Shown: positions 51,388 through 60,512, counted from the stretch's first letter. The stretch is DNA of 64,000 bases from JAGPUQ01 sp963708735 (GCA_963708735.1 CAVPTW010000005.1:62001-126000); one strand, 5' to 3'. Program-made: numbers and translations. Notes: generated from the letters alone by a model not told the origin.

Positions 51388-52299
51388 TCAGCGAAATTCC
51401 GGAATCACTTCTTCCGCCAGCAGCTTGATGTTGGCATCGATGTAATCATCGGGACAGGCCGACGTCAGCATGAACAGGGTGGCGCCGGTATCCACATATT
51501 GTCGCAAGCGCTGGCGGCACTCGGCGGGCGTGCCGATGAGCGCGTACTTGCCCACCAGGTTGTCGAAATTCTGCGCGTACTGTCGTCCCAGGCGCTCGGC
51601 CGCCATTTTGCGCGCGACATCGCCGTCGCGGTGCACCGCGCTGAAGATAAAGACCCCGTAGTTGAAATCGGTTGCGGCCACCGGATTTTCCGCGCGCAGC
51701 TTGCCGATGCTTGCCATGCTGTCGGCGAGCAGTTCCGGCGTGTACATGTAGGGTATCCAGCCATCGCCGAACAGCGCGGCGCGGCGCATCGCCGCCTCCT
51801 TGCGCCCGGCGACCCAGATCGGCGGCGGCTGTTGCACCGGCGGCGGATCGAGCGTGATCTGGTTGAGCGTATTGAAGCGGCCCTGAAAGCTGACCTCGCG
51901 CTCGGTCCAGAGCTTGCGCATCACCTGCATGGCTTCGGTGGCGCGCGCGCCGCGCTCGGCGACCGGCACGCCGCAGGCTTCGAACTCCTTGGGAAACTCG
52001 CCGCCGACGCCGATGCCGCACATGTAACGACCGCCCGAGGCGACATCGAGCACCGAGCCCATCTTGGCGGCCAGCGTGGCCGGGTACAGGGGCAGCAGCG
52101 CGATGGTGCTCATCAACCGGATGCGCTCGGTGGCGCCGGCGGCCACCGCGAGCTGCACGAAGGTGTTGCCGATGGGGCCGTGGAACATGACGTGTTCGCC
52201 GCAGCCCAGCACATCGTAACCGAGCGCCTCGGCGCGGCGCGCGAATTGGGCGGTGTCGGCGACGCTGCGCAGGCCGGTACCGAATTGCAGTTTGCTCAT
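51388..52299 (-). CDS. LLM-class flavin-dependent oxidoreductase (F420/FMN type)
   Basis: 303 residues of the luciferase-like TIM barrel. LQFGTGLRSVADTAQFARRAEALGYD opens the barrel, GVGGEFPKEFEACGVPVAERGARATE is the conserved flavin/F420-proximal region, and PPPIWVAGRKEAAMRRAA the later one. The length and motifs fit the TIGR03619-like group of probable F420-dependent enzymes, though in proteobacteria FMN with an NADH partner is as likely. It is transcribed with the SDR downstream. Substrate unknown. Confidence 0.88.
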   Translation of the reverse strand: MSKLQFGTGLRSVADTAQFARRAEALGYDVLGCGEHVMFHGPIGNTFVQLAVAAGATERIRLMSTIALLPLYPATLAAKMGSVLDVASGGRYMCGIGVGGEFPKEFEACGVPVAERGARATEAMQVMRKLWTEREVSFQGRFNTLNQITLDPPPVQQPPPIWVAGRKEAAMRRAALFGDGWIPYMYTPELLADSMASIGKLRAENPVAATDFNYGVFIFSAVHRDGDVARKMAAERLGRQYAQNFDNLVGKYALIGTPAECRQRLRQYVDTGATLFMLTSACPDDYIDANIKLLAEEVIPEFR

Positions 52300-52362
52300 G
52301 GCGTTACCTCGCGGTGGTCAGCGGGAATCCTTGGCCGGAAATACTCTCACCCGGGAAGGCTC

Positions 52363-53115
52363 TTACCCGGGTATGTACAACCCGCCGTTGACGTGAAACG
52401 TCTGCCCGGTGATGTAGGACGCATCGTCGGACAGCAGAAACGCCACGGTGGCGGCGATTTCATGGGGCTTGCCGGCGCGGCGCATGGGCACCTGCCTGAG
52501 CATGGCTTCATACACATGGTCGGGCATCACGCCCTTGAGTCCTTCGTGCATGATCAGCCCCGGCGCGATGGCGTTCGCGGTGACGCCGTACTGCGCGAGA
52601 TCGAGTGCGATGGAATGGGTGTATCCCAGCACACCGGCCTTGGCGGCTGCGTAGCAGGCCTGGCCGGCCGGCGGCGTGTAGGCTGCCAGCGACGCGAAGT
52701 TCACGATGCGGCCGAAGCCCGTATCCACCATGGCTTTCGAAAACGCGCGGCTGCAAAAAAACGTGCCGTTGATGTTGACCTTGATGACGCGGTCGTGGGT
52801 CTTGGTGTCCAGCTCCCAGGGTTTGCCGTAGCCCTGGATACCGGCATTGTTGACCAGATAGGCGACGTGCAGGTTGCGGCTTTTGAGTTCGGCCGCCAGG
52901 TCATCCACCTGCTCGTCCTTGGTCACGTCCAGCGGAAACAACGTCACCTGCGCGGCCTCCTCCGGGGTCAGCGCTTTTTGGCGCCAGGCTTCGAGTTCCG
53001 CGGCCGTCTTGCGGTCGCAGCCGATGACGGGAATGCCGTCGGCGACCAGGCGCTTGGTCATGGCGGTGCCGAGTCCGCCGATGGCGCCGGTGATCAGTGC
53101 GTAACCCTGGCTCAT
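52363..53115 (-). CDS. SDR-family oxidoreductase (acetoacetyl-CoA reductase-like)
   Basis: 250 residues from the ATG at 53115, chosen because the family begins at MSQGYALITGAIGGLG. The beta-2 end GCDRKT lacks the acidic residue and has Arg and Lys, which suggests NADP(H). LVNNAGIQG, NFASLAAY, the catalytic YAAAKAGV and GAITGQTFHVNGG-type end (SYITGQTFHVNGGLYIPG) resemble PhaB/FabG-type reductases. It is the first gene of a minus-strand run continuing with the LLM oxidoreductase. Confidence 0.87.
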   Translation of the reverse strand: MSQGYALITGAIGGLGTAMTKRLVADGIPVIGCDRKTAAELEAWRQKALTPEEAAQVTLFPLDVTKDEQVDDLAAELKSRNLHVAYLVNNAGIQGYGKPWELDTKTHDRVIKVNINGTFFCSRAFSKAMVDTGFGRIVNFASLAAYTPPAGQACYAAAKAGVLGYTHSIALDLAQYGVTANAIAPGLIMHEGLKGVMPDHVYEAMLRQVPMRRAGKPHEIAATVAFLLSDDASYITGQTFHVNGGLYIPG

Positions 53116-53196
53116 GTGATTCTCCAGTTGATTTAAACAGCCAGACGAAGCAGCAGGCCAAGATGGCACCCTGTTATCTAGCCACAGCTAGCTGTC

Positions 53197-54102
53197 CTAC
53201 TTCGGCAAAGAACTCAGTATATTTATCACCCATGGCGTTGCCAGATTTGCTGCTATCGAATTCCCAATAGATGACACTGTTGCTTTAATTTTTATAAAGA
53301 GATTTGGCGCATCAGCACGGATCTTGTCAAGCGAATCCCGCAATTTCCGTTCATTCTCTTCGGAATGTGACAATGAAACAATACTCGTCAGCGCTACCAC
53401 AGCTTTCGCTACAGATGGAGAAATTCGTTCCGCGTTAGCTATGTGGGAAATCGTCTCGGCGAGATCTGACACAGCACCAAGCTGTGATCCGACGATGGTT
53501 AGCATTTTGGAAAGTTGGCTTTCTAACGATGCAATCCGCCCATCCTGCTGCTTAATGTGGGAAATAAATGACTGTTCCTTGAGCCTCAATTCCAATCTAG
53601 CTATCTCGAGTCGGTTGTTTAACTCAACGATTGCCAAAGGGTCAGACAAAAATTCTTGAGGAGACAACTGACCAATTACCACTTGACCGTATTCGGTTAG
53701 TGCCCTTTCGACAACTTCCAACTCACCTTCATCAGATTCGATTGTTAATGTGACGTTCATTCCATGTTGCGCTATGCTAATTTTTGCATCTATGCTTGGG
53801 TATTTTTGTTCGATAATTCGCGAAAAATAAGAAAGTATTGATATTGCAGCTTCTTTATATTCGGGAGGAAACGACAATTCTCGAATTAAATTCGCACGGC
53901 GTGAAGGCTTTGGCTGGACAACCCCACGTCGCGTACGCACATCTATCCCCAAATATCTAAGATAGCTAAGATCAGCTTGTATCGTATGCTTAGAACATTG
54001 GAATTTCTTGGCGATATCATCCACTCGGACAGCGTCATCTTCTTTCAACCGCTCAACGATATAGCGACGCCGTTCGATTGGAGGATTTTTTTCATTGCTC
54101 AT
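53197..54102 (-). CDS. AT-rich orphan gene: DeoR-like HTH plus unknown sensor region
   Basis: 301 residues from the ATG at 54102. The N-terminal 60 residues form a DeoR-like winged helix (ERRRYIVERLKEDDAVRVDD IAKKFQCS...). The middle (SIDAKISIAQHGMNVTLTIESDEGELE) is a small beta-rich domain, then a long helix (ELNNRLEIARLELRLKEQSF), and a hydrophobic-helix tail. The DNA is strikingly AT-rich compared with all neighbours, which points to recent transfer. I do not recognise the family. It may be a regulator or part of a small defence or toxin unit. No mobile-element genes flank it. Confidence 0.75.
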   Translation of the reverse strand: MSNEKNPPIERRRYIVERLKEDDAVRVDDIAKKFQCSKHTIQADLSYLRYLGIDVRTRRGVVQPKPSRRANLIRELSFPPEYKEAAISILSYFSRIIEQKYPSIDAKISIAQHGMNVTLTIESDEGELEVVERALTEYGQVVIGQLSPQEFLSDPLAIVELNNRLEIARLELRLKEQSFISHIKQQDGRIASLESQLSKMLTIVGSQLGAVSDLAETISHIANAERISPSVAKAVVALTSIVSLSHSEENERKLRDSLDKIRADAPNLFIKIKATVSSIGNSIAANLATPWVINILSSLPK

Positions 54103-54125
54103 AACATAAACGCCAACAGAGTTTG

Positions 54126-55493
54126 TCAATGTTGAATGTAACCGGCCGGCTGATGCTGCGGCGCGTTGCGGATCAGTTCCTGCGGATCGTGAGCAATACC
54201 ACCGCGATAGGTCGTTTCCAAAGTGCGCAGTTCGCGCACATCGCGCAGCGGATCGCCGGCGACGACGAGGAAGTCCGCATAGCGGCCGGGCGCGATGGCG
54301 CCGATGTCGTGGCCGGCACGCAGATAATTCGCGGCGACACTGGTCACCGCCTGCAGCGCCGCCATGTTGCCGATGGCTTCCGCGAGCAGTTCGATTTCCC
54401 GCAGCAATGCAAAACCCGGCGGCGGATAGGCGAGCGCTCCGCAGTCGGTGCCGCCGACGACGCGGCCGCCGGAGCGGTGCAGCAGGCGCACCACTTCCTG
54501 ATGCTTCTCCAGCGCCTTGCCGCCTTCGCCGACGTCATAGAAGCCGGGATGAATGTCCCAGTCGGGGCGATCACCGAGGAATTTCTTCATCTTCGCCTGG
54601 CGCGCGAGCGCGGCGGGCGGAATCAGTTTGCGGTCCGCGTCCTGCAGGCAGGCGGCGGCGCCGGCTTTCGCGGTCCACAGCAGGTCGAGCGTGGTGCCCA
54701 TATGCACCTGTTTCTCGACCATGGCGGCGATCCATTGGCGCGTCCGCTCGCCGTTCAGATCGGCCGCTTCCCAGCCCGCCATGGTCTGGGTCCAGAATTC
54801 CTTTTTCATCATCGAGGCGTCATTGCCGAAGCGCATGTTGAGCGCGCAGATGTCGTTGTAGGGCGAAATCCACACATGTTCGAGGCCGTCGATGCCGGCG
54901 TCGATCGCGTCCATGGACGAGCAATAGCCCAGATGCCCGGTGATCGGCACGCGCTTGTCGACGAAGCGGATCACCTCGCGGACGATGTCGGCGGTCATGG
55001 TGAAATAGCATTTGATGCCGTCGACACCGGCGGCGAGCAGGCTGCCGATCTTGTCCGGCACCGCGGCCACCGACTGCACGCGGTCGAGCATGATGGTGAA
55101 GCTGGGGCTCTCGAAGCTGGCGCCGGGGCCATCGAGCAGCGGCCCGCAGACAAACAACCGCGGCCCGAGTTTTTTTCCGGAATTGAGATCGGCGCGGTTC
55201 TGCAACACCAGATCGAGCCGTCCGCCCACATCGCGCGCGGTGGTGACACCGGCGGCGAGAAACAGCGGGAAGCACTCGGCGTCCATCATCACGGTGTGAA
55301 TGTGGGTGTCGATCAGGCCCGGCAGCACGGTCTTGCCGGCGAGATCCACCACTTTTGCGCCGGTCGCCGCGATGGGCCTTTCCGACACCTGGCGGATGCG
55401 CTCGCCCTCGACCAGGATCGACACGCCGGTGCGCGCGCTGGCACTCAGCCCGTCGATCAGACGCGCATTGGTAAACACGGTGGCTTGCGCCAT
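54126..55493 (-). CDS. Amidohydrolase-family protein
   Basis: 455 residues. The metal-dependent amidohydrolase barrel has the HxH motif in GLIDTHIHTVMMDAE, Lys in DGIKCYF, His in TGHLGYCSS and VWISP region, and the Asp in GGTDCGALAYP. The N-terminal composite beta-sandwich (TNARLIDGLSASARTGVSILVEGERI) and C-terminal ADFLVVAGDPL complete it. It belongs to the imidazolonepropionase-like/prolidase-type group. It hydrolyses a C-N or ester bond in an unknown substrate. No signal peptide. The AT-rich HTH gene follows directly downstream. Confidence 0.9.
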   Translation of the reverse strand: MAQATVFTNARLIDGLSASARTGVSILVEGERIRQVSERPIAATGAKVVDLAGKTVLPGLIDTHIHTVMMDAECFPLFLAAGVTTARDVGGRLDLVLQNRADLNSGKKLGPRLFVCGPLLDGPGASFESPSFTIMLDRVQSVAAVPDKIGSLLAAGVDGIKCYFTMTADIVREVIRFVDKRVPITGHLGYCSSMDAIDAGIDGLEHVWISPYNDICALNMRFGNDASMMKKEFWTQTMAGWEAADLNGERTRQWIAAMVEKQVHMGTTLDLLWTAKAGAAACLQDADRKLIPPAALARQAKMKKFLGDRPDWDIHPGFYDVGEGGKALEKHQEVVRLLHRSGGRVVGGTDCGALAYPPPGFALLREIELLAEAIGNMAALQAVTSVAANYLRAGHDIGAIAPGRYADFLVVAGDPLRDVRELRTLETTYRGGIAHDPQELIRNAPQHQPAGYIQH

Positions 55494-55559
55494 GACATCC
55501 TCCCCCCGGGCCCTGCGGGCCTCTGATTTATGGATTTGCAGCGCGCAGCGCGCTGCCGG

Positions 55560-55763
55560 TCAATCGTCGAGCGCGAACAGAATCTTGAGCTCGACCTCGT
55601 AACTTTTTATTTCGCCGCGCTCGACCAGGGCGCGCTCGGCGATTACCTCGACCCTGTGAATGCCGCGCAGGGTCTTGCGGGCCCGCGCGATACCGCGCGT
55701 GACGGCGTCCTGCCAACTCTCGGGCGAACTGGCGGTAAGGGTCGAAACACTGGATACGGTCAT
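55560..55763 (-). CDS. Dodecin (flavin-storage type), copy 1
   Basis: 67 residues, full dodecin length. SPESWQDAVTRGIARARKTLRGI forms the helix with Trp17, the residue that stacks on flavin in dodecins, and VEVIAERALVERGEIKSYEVELKILFAL gives the strands. Dodecins are hollow 12-mers that bind FMN, riboflavin or lumichrome and buffer free flavin. A second, variant copy is encoded 22 bases upstream in the same direction. Confidence 0.88.
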   Translation of the reverse strand: MTVSSVSTLTASSPESWQDAVTRGIARARKTLRGIHRVEVIAERALVERGEIKSYEVELKILFALDD

Positions 55764-55785
55764 GGCGCTATTCTCCCCGCGGAAA

Positions 55786-56016
55786 TCATAGATGCAGCTC
55801 GTCGGGCGGCGTCACGTCGAAACGCAACAGGGCGCGTACCCGATAGGTCAGTTCGCCCGCGGCGCCAACCTCGAGATCCTTGGCGATCACATCGAGGCGT
55901 CGCACGCCGCGCAGCGTTTGGTTGGCGCGGGTGAGAATCGCCTGCAAGGCATCCTCGAACGCGCGTGGCGAGGTGCCGATCAGTTCGTTGGATTTGGTGT
56001 GTTTCAGCATGGTCAT
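55786..56016 (-). CDS. Dodecin-like protein, copy 2 with Trp replaced
   Basis: 76 residues. The fold-forming segments SPRAFEDALQAILTRANQTLRGV and LDVIAKDLEVG ... YRVRALLRFDV align with the other copy, but the flavin-stacking Trp is Phe20 here. Flavin binding may be weak or altered, or the protein may co-assemble with copy 1 into a mixed shell. The short N-terminal extension (MTMLKHTKSNELIG) is not in copy 1. It is encoded with copy 1 and just downstream of an MBL-fold hydrolase gene. Confidence 0.83.
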   Translation of the reverse strand: MTMLKHTKSNELIGTSPRAFEDALQAILTRANQTLRGVRRLDVIAKDLEVGAAGELTYRVRALLRFDVTPPDELHL

Positions 56017-56034
56017 GTCCTGGTTCGGTCGAAT

Positions 56035-57075
56035 CTAGGCCGCCGCGCCGAAAATTTCGCCCGGGCCGGGTACCCGCAGCAGTCGGTAGCGAAGCAGCCC
56101 GCCGCGCTCCTCGGTTGCCACCATGGCGTAATCGAGCAGCATGTCGAGATGCCCCATCACCTCGGAGATCACCGCATAGAGCTGATCCTCCCAGGCTTTG
56201 GGAAACAGATGCTGACCCACTTCGAGCGGGGTCAGCGTGCCGTGCTGCTCCAGTATGCGCGCGATTTTCAGCAGGCGGCGGTCGGTGGACAGCTTGTAGC
56301 CCGCGATCAGCTCGCGGTGATCGCGAAACACATCGCCGTGGCTGGGGTAAACCGTGCGGACGTCCAGCGGCAGTATCTTGTCCGCCGACTGGTAGTACTG
56401 CGTGAGCGCATGGACACGCTCGCCATCCGGCGTCGCGGGAATGTGCAGCAGGCACACCGGCGTGATGTCGGGCAGCAGGTGATCGCCGGAGAACATCTGG
56501 CGGGTCTCGCGCTGCCAGTAGACGACCTCCTCGGGACAGTGGCCGGGCGTGTGGATGGTCTCCAGCTCGAAGCCCTCGACGGGAATACGGTCGCCGTCAG
56601 TCAGCAGGCGATCGGGCTCGCAGGGTGTGTAGACATTGGCGATGTAGGACCGGTAGGCATAGGCCTTGTCGTAGAGCGCATCGGTGATGCCGAAGCGGCG
56701 CAGAAAGGCGCGCTCTTCGGCTTCCCGCTCCGGCGACGGCAGGTAGCGGGAGACGGTCATGTTGATGGCCTCGTGACCCCAGATGACACAACCCGATGCC
56801 TCCCGGATGCGCGTCGCCTGGCCGAAATGGTCGGTGTGGCCATGGGTGAGCAGCAGCAGCCGGATATCCTCGATGCGATAACCGAACTGGCCGAGCCCTG
56901 CCTGCAGGGCGTCCCAGGCGGTCTGACTGCCGACCCCGGTATCGATCAGCACCAGTTGATCGGAGCCCTCCGGCGGCAGGATGACGTAGCTGTTGATATC
57001 GCCGACGCTGAACCCCGTGGGCGAGGGAATCCGCACCACGCGGCCGTATTGCTTGACGCTCAGTTCGCCGGTCAT
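56035..57075 (-). CDS. MBL-fold metallo-hydrolase
   Basis: 346 residues. The zinc-binding motif HxHxDH is in LLTHGHTDHFGQ, followed by His in TIHTPGHCPEEVV and Asp in MFSGDHLLP. A C-terminal winged-helix-like extension (RRLLKIARILEQHGTLTPLEVGQHLF) is as in lactamase-like LACTB2/RNase-associated subfamilies. It probably hydrolyses a thioester or lactone in a degradation pathway. The two dodecin genes follow it directly, and a DUF2889 gene precedes it by 34 bases, so the four may form an operon. Confidence 0.9.
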   Translation of the reverse strand: MTGELSVKQYGRVVRIPSPTGFSVGDINSYVILPPEGSDQLVLIDTGVGSQTAWDALQAGLGQFGYRIEDIRLLLLTHGHTDHFGQATRIREASGCVIWGHEAINMTVSRYLPSPEREAEERAFLRRFGITDALYDKAYAYRSYIANVYTPCEPDRLLTDGDRIPVEGFELETIHTPGHCPEEVVYWQRETRQMFSGDHLLPDITPVCLLHIPATPDGERVHALTQYYQSADKILPLDVRTVYPSHGDVFRDHRELIAGYKLSTDRRLLKIARILEQHGTLTPLEVGQHLFPKAWEDQLYAVISEVMGHLDMLLDYAMVATEERGGLLRYRLLRVPGPGEIFGAAA

Positions 57076-57109
57076 GTTCCGCTCCGAAGCAGTCTTGCGG
57101 GCGCGGCAG

Positions 57110-57751
57110 TCACCGCTCGCCGCCGACGATCTTCACGACATCCACCCGGGTGTCGCTGACCGGGCCGGTGTAATGGGCGGGATAGTCCCGCTGCACCACC
57201 GGGCTGTCGCTGCGCCAGGTATGGCAGCCGTTCAGCATGAAGAGCGCTTCGCCGTCCTCGGCGCTGCCCTCGTCACCGGAAGCGCCGCCGCGTCGGCGCG
57301 GCGGCTTGCCCATCAGTTCGCGCGGATAGTCCCCGGACAGGGTCTGGAAGGTCACCGTGGCGAGCGGCCCCAGCAGTTCGCCCAGATGCGTGCAGCCCTC
57401 GACGCCACCCACCGCCTCACGGACGCGCTTGTTCCAGCCCGCACCGATGCGCAATCCCACCAGGCGCTGAAAGTTGTCGAGCACTTCGGAGCAGATATCG
57501 TAGGGCTGCACGTCCATCACGGCTTCCACTTCCCGCACCACCAGATCGCCGTCGACGGAAAGTCGCAGCGACATGTCGTGCACCGGGTAGCCGGACGCCA
57601 CCACACCCCGCCACTGGCTGTCGTAGCTGTAGGTCTTGCGATCGACGATATGGGCCTCGATATCGAACAGGCCGTCGTCGCGGTAATAGCCGGTGAGATC
57701 GATGGTGCGCGTGTGCAAATGGCGGCGCGCCTTGGGAGGTGATAACGGCAT
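57110..57751 (-). CDS. DUF2889 family protein
   Basis: 213 residues from the ATG at 57751 (GGGAGGTG upstream). Beta-rich N-terminal part (RTIDLTGYYRDDGLFDIEAHIVDRK, HDMSLRLSVDGDLVVREVEAVMD) and the conserved GVEGCTHLGELLGPLATVTFQTL. This is the DUF2889 family, common in clusters for degradation of aromatics and steroids in proteobacteria. A His in GCTHL and a Cys may bind metal. Function not known. An inserted Arg/Gly-rich loop (PPRRRGGASGDEGSAEDGE) precedes a short C-terminal segment. Confidence 0.85.
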   Translation of the reverse strand: MPLSPPKARRHLHTRTIDLTGYYRDDGLFDIEAHIVDRKTYSYDSQWRGVVASGYPVHDMSLRLSVDGDLVVREVEAVMDVQPYDICSEVLDNFQRLVGLRIGAGWNKRVREAVGGVEGCTHLGELLGPLATVTFQTLSGDYPRELMGKPPRRRGGASGDEGSAEDGEALFMLNGCHTWRSDSPVVQRDYPAHYTGPVSDTRVDVVKIVGGER

Positions 57752-57819
57752 GGCGGTACCTCTTACTGCATTCTCGACAGGTGAATTGGCAACAAATGAA
57801 ATGAATGAATTCGCCGCGC

Positions 57820-58836
57820 TCAGGGCGTCAACACCACGCGGCCGCGCACATCGCCGGCGTGGAGGCGGGCGATCACCTCGTTGATGGCGGACAACGGCTG
57901 ACGCTCGATGTGCGGCCTGATGAGACCGCGCCGGGCCAGCTCGAGCACTTCCTTCAGTTCCCGCCGGTTGCCCCAGATGCTGGTGGTGACTTCGCATTCG
58001 AGGGGAATTTTCCAGAACGAAAACGGCAGCGTACCACCGGCGATGCCCACCACCACCAGCTTGCCGGCGATGGCGACACTGGCAGCCGCGTTGGCGAGGG
58101 TGGCGTCATTGCCGACGAAGTCGATCACCGCATCGGCGCCCGCACCGCCGGTGGCCGCTTTCACCGCCGCTCCCACTTCCGCTTTCGCGTTGACGCAGTG
58201 ATCCGCGCCCAGTTCCTTTGCCATGGCGAGCTTTGCGTCGCTGACATCGATCGCGATGAGTTGGGTCGCGGGCGTCAGGGCACGCGCGATTTGCAACGCC
58301 ATGTGGCCCAATCCGCCCACCCCGATGATGGCGAGCGTGCGGCCCGGACCGAGCCGCGACAGCGCCTTGCGCACGGCGCGATAGGGCGTCAGCGCCGCGT
58401 CGGTGAGGGGCGCGGCAATGACAGGATCGAGGCCATTCAACTTGACCAGATTGCGCGGGTGCGGCACCAGCAGTTTTTCCGCCCAGCCGCCATCGACCAT
58501 CACGCCGGGATAAATCGGCTTCTGGCAGAGATTTTCCTCGCCCTGCTCGCAAAGCGCGCAGACGCCACAACCCCAGGCGCCGAACACGGCCACGCCGTCG
58601 CCGGGTTTGACCTCGGTGACCAGGCTGCCGACGCACTCGACGATGCCGGCGTTTTCATGGCCCAGGGTGATGGGCTTGTGACGCACACCGACTTCGCCGT
58701 CGATGACGTGGAGATCGGAGTGACAGACGCCGGCGCCGGAAATCCGCACCAGCACGTCGGTGGGTCCGACTTCAGGATCGGGAAGATCCACCAACTGGAT
58801 GGGCTGGCCCACTTCGATAAAACGCGTCGCTTTCAT
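57820..58836 (-). CDS. Zinc-dependent alcohol dehydrogenase
   Basis: 338 residues of the MDR family. The catalytic zinc ligands are Cys in GAGVCHSDLHVIDG and His in GHENAGIVE. The structural zinc has four Cys in GCGVCALCEQGEENLC. The Rossmann fold shows IGVGGLGHMALQIA with AIDVSDAKL, where Asp favours NAD+. It oxidises primary or secondary alcohols to aldehydes or ketones. It is followed by the DUF2889 and MBL genes and preceded by another MBL gene, all minus strand. Which alcohol is used is unknown. Confidence 0.93.
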   Translation of the reverse strand: MKATRFIEVGQPIQLVDLPDPEVGPTDVLVRISGAGVCHSDLHVIDGEVGVRHKPITLGHENAGIVECVGSLVTEVKPGDGVAVFGAWGCGVCALCEQGEENLCQKPIYPGVMVDGGWAEKLLVPHPRNLVKLNGLDPVIAAPLTDAALTPYRAVRKALSRLGPGRTLAIIGVGGLGHMALQIARALTPATQLIAIDVSDAKLAMAKELGADHCVNAKAEVGAAVKAATGGAGADAVIDFVGNDATLANAAASVAIAGKLVVVGIAGGTLPFSFWKIPLECEVTTSIWGNRRELKEVLELARRGLIRPHIERQPLSAINEVIARLHAGDVRGRVVLTP

Positions 58837-58865
58837 GATCCGTCCTCACCTATCCAAGCAAATCG

Positions 58866-59717
58866 TCAGCAGTCGAGCCGGTAATTGTCGCCGTCGCGCA
58901 CGATGTGGCCGGCGGTGGGCGGCGAGAAATGCGTGCCGATCACCAGCACCCCGGTGCCGGCGTAGCGGGCGTAGAAATCCCGCCGCGTCTGGATCGCCGC
59001 CGCGGCGTCGTAGTCGGCGTAGCAGCGCCATTCCGGACGCGCGAACTGGCAGGGATGGTGGGTCATGTCGCCGGTGATGACGGCATCCGCACCCCGCGAG
59101 GCAATCCTCACGCTGATGTGACCCTTGGTGTGGCCATGGGTCGGCTCGAACCAGACTTCGTCATTGACGCGGTGGTCGCTCGCCACCAGATCGGCGAGCC
59201 CGGCGTCCAGGATCGGCGTCACCGAATCCTGCATCACCGGACCGAAGTGCTCATCCTGGGGATCGGCGTTCCAGGCCTCCCATTCGGTGCGGCCGAACAG
59301 ATAGCGGGCATTGGGAAAGGTGGGCACCCAGCGGCCGTCGACCCGCATGGTGTTCCAGCCCACATGGTCCACGTGCAGATGGGTGCAAATCACATAGTCG
59401 ATGCTTTCGCGGGCAAAACCGGCGGCGGCGAGATCCCGCAGAAACGGACCCGAGCGCATCGACCAGGCCTTGGTGGTGCGCTCCTTGTCGTTGCCAACGC
59501 AGGTATCCACCAGGATGCGCAGTCCCTGGCTCTCGATCACCAGGGCATGGATCGACATCTTGAGCCAGCCCTTTTCGGTGACGAAGTTCGGCGCCAGCCA
59601 GGGGATCTCGGCGAGCGCGGCGGGCTGCGCATCCGGCAACACGAAGGGCCCAGGCACGGGCGCATCTTCTTCGATGATCTTGGTGACGGTCACATCACCG
59701 ATCTGCCACTGGGTCAT
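58866..59717 (-). CDS. MBL-fold hydrolase (N-acyl-homoserine lactonase-like)
   Basis: 283 residues. The motif CTHLHVDHVGWNTM supplies the first zinc ligands, then Asp/His in EPTHGHTKGHISV and ITGDMTHHPCQF. Length and order resemble the AttM/AiiA-like branch of the superfamily, whose members open lactone rings, although many relatives act on other esters. No signal peptide. It starts close to an SDR gene upstream and ends 29 bases before the zinc alcohol dehydrogenase start, all on the minus strand and probably co-transcribed. Confidence 0.88.
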   Translation of the reverse strand: MTQWQIGDVTVTKIIEEDAPVPGPFVLPDAQPAALAEIPWLAPNFVTEKGWLKMSIHALVIESQGLRILVDTCVGNDKERTTKAWSMRSGPFLRDLAAAGFARESIDYVICTHLHVDHVGWNTMRVDGRWVPTFPNARYLFGRTEWEAWNADPQDEHFGPVMQDSVTPILDAGLADLVASDHRVNDEVWFEPTHGHTKGHISVRIASRGADAVITGDMTHHPCQFARPEWRCYADYDAAAAIQTRRDFYARYAGTGVLVIGTHFSPPTAGHIVRDGDNYRLDC

Positions 59718-59732
59718 ATTGTCCTCCGGGCG

Positions 59733-60512
59733 CTAGGCGTTGCGGATCCAGAGACCGCCGTCGACCTGCAGGGTCGTCCCGGTCATGAAGGATGCGGCCG
59801 GCAGCGCGAAATTCAGGGTCGCGTGGGCGACTTCTTCGGGCTCGCCATAGCGTTGCAGGGCGACCCTGCGGCGGGCGAAGGTCGCCTTGTCCTTGTCGTC
59901 GATAAAGCTGGTGAGCTTGGTGTTGATGGGCCCGGGACACACGCAATTGACGGTGATGCCCTCGCGCCCCAACTCCACGGCGAGCGCGCGCGTCAGACCG
60001 ACTACGCCGTGCTTGGCCACCGTGTAGGCGCTCGCGCCCTCGGTGGCGCCGAGCCCCTCGGTGGACGCGATATTGATGATGCGCCCGTGAGTGGATGCGC
60101 GGATCATGGGCAGGGAAGCGCGGATAAGGCGCATGGGGCCATTGAGCAGAATATCCATGCCCCAGCTCCACTTTTCCTCGTAGCGGTCGCCGTCGATCTT
60201 GGCGAAAACCCCGACACCGGCGTTGTTGACCAGGATATCGAGGCCGCCGAAACGCTCGCCGATGGCGCGGGTGACATTGATGATGGCGTCGGGATCGGCC
60301 ACATCCAGCTCCCAGGCCTCGGCTTCACCGCCGGCCGCGCGGATGGCGGCGGCGACTTTCTCCGCGTCCTCCCCGAAGCGGTCGGTGACCGCAACCTTGG
60401 CCCCTTCATCGCCAAACAGATACGCGGTGGCGCGGCCCATGCCGCTGGCGGCGCCGGTGACGTGGACGATCTTGCCGGCGACAGAACGGCTCAACTGGCT
60501 CAAGCGTGCCAT
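59733..60512 (-). CDS. SDR-family oxidoreductase
   Basis: 259 residues. VTGAASGMGRATAYLFG binds cofactor, VAVTDRFGE has Asp at beta-2 (NAD(H)), LVNNAGVGVF, NIASTEGL and the catalytic YTVAKHGV follow. The C-terminus LQVDGGLWIRN is typical of 3-oxoacyl-ACP reductase-like SDRs. It is the first gene of the minus-strand run that continues with an MBL hydrolase and a zinc alcohol dehydrogenase, suggesting consecutive redox and hydrolytic steps in one unknown pathway. Confidence 0.88.
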   Translation of the reverse strand: MARLSQLSRSVAGKIVHVTGAASGMGRATAYLFGDEGAKVAVTDRFGEDAEKVAAAIRAAGGEAEAWELDVADPDAIINVTRAIGERFGGLDILVNNAGVGVFAKIDGDRYEEKWSWGMDILLNGPMRLIRASLPMIRASTHGRIINIASTEGLGATEGASAYTVAKHGVVGLTRALAVELGREGITVNCVCPGPINTKLTSFIDDKDKATFARRRVALQRYGEPEEVAHATLNFALPAASFMTGTTLQVDGGLWIRNA

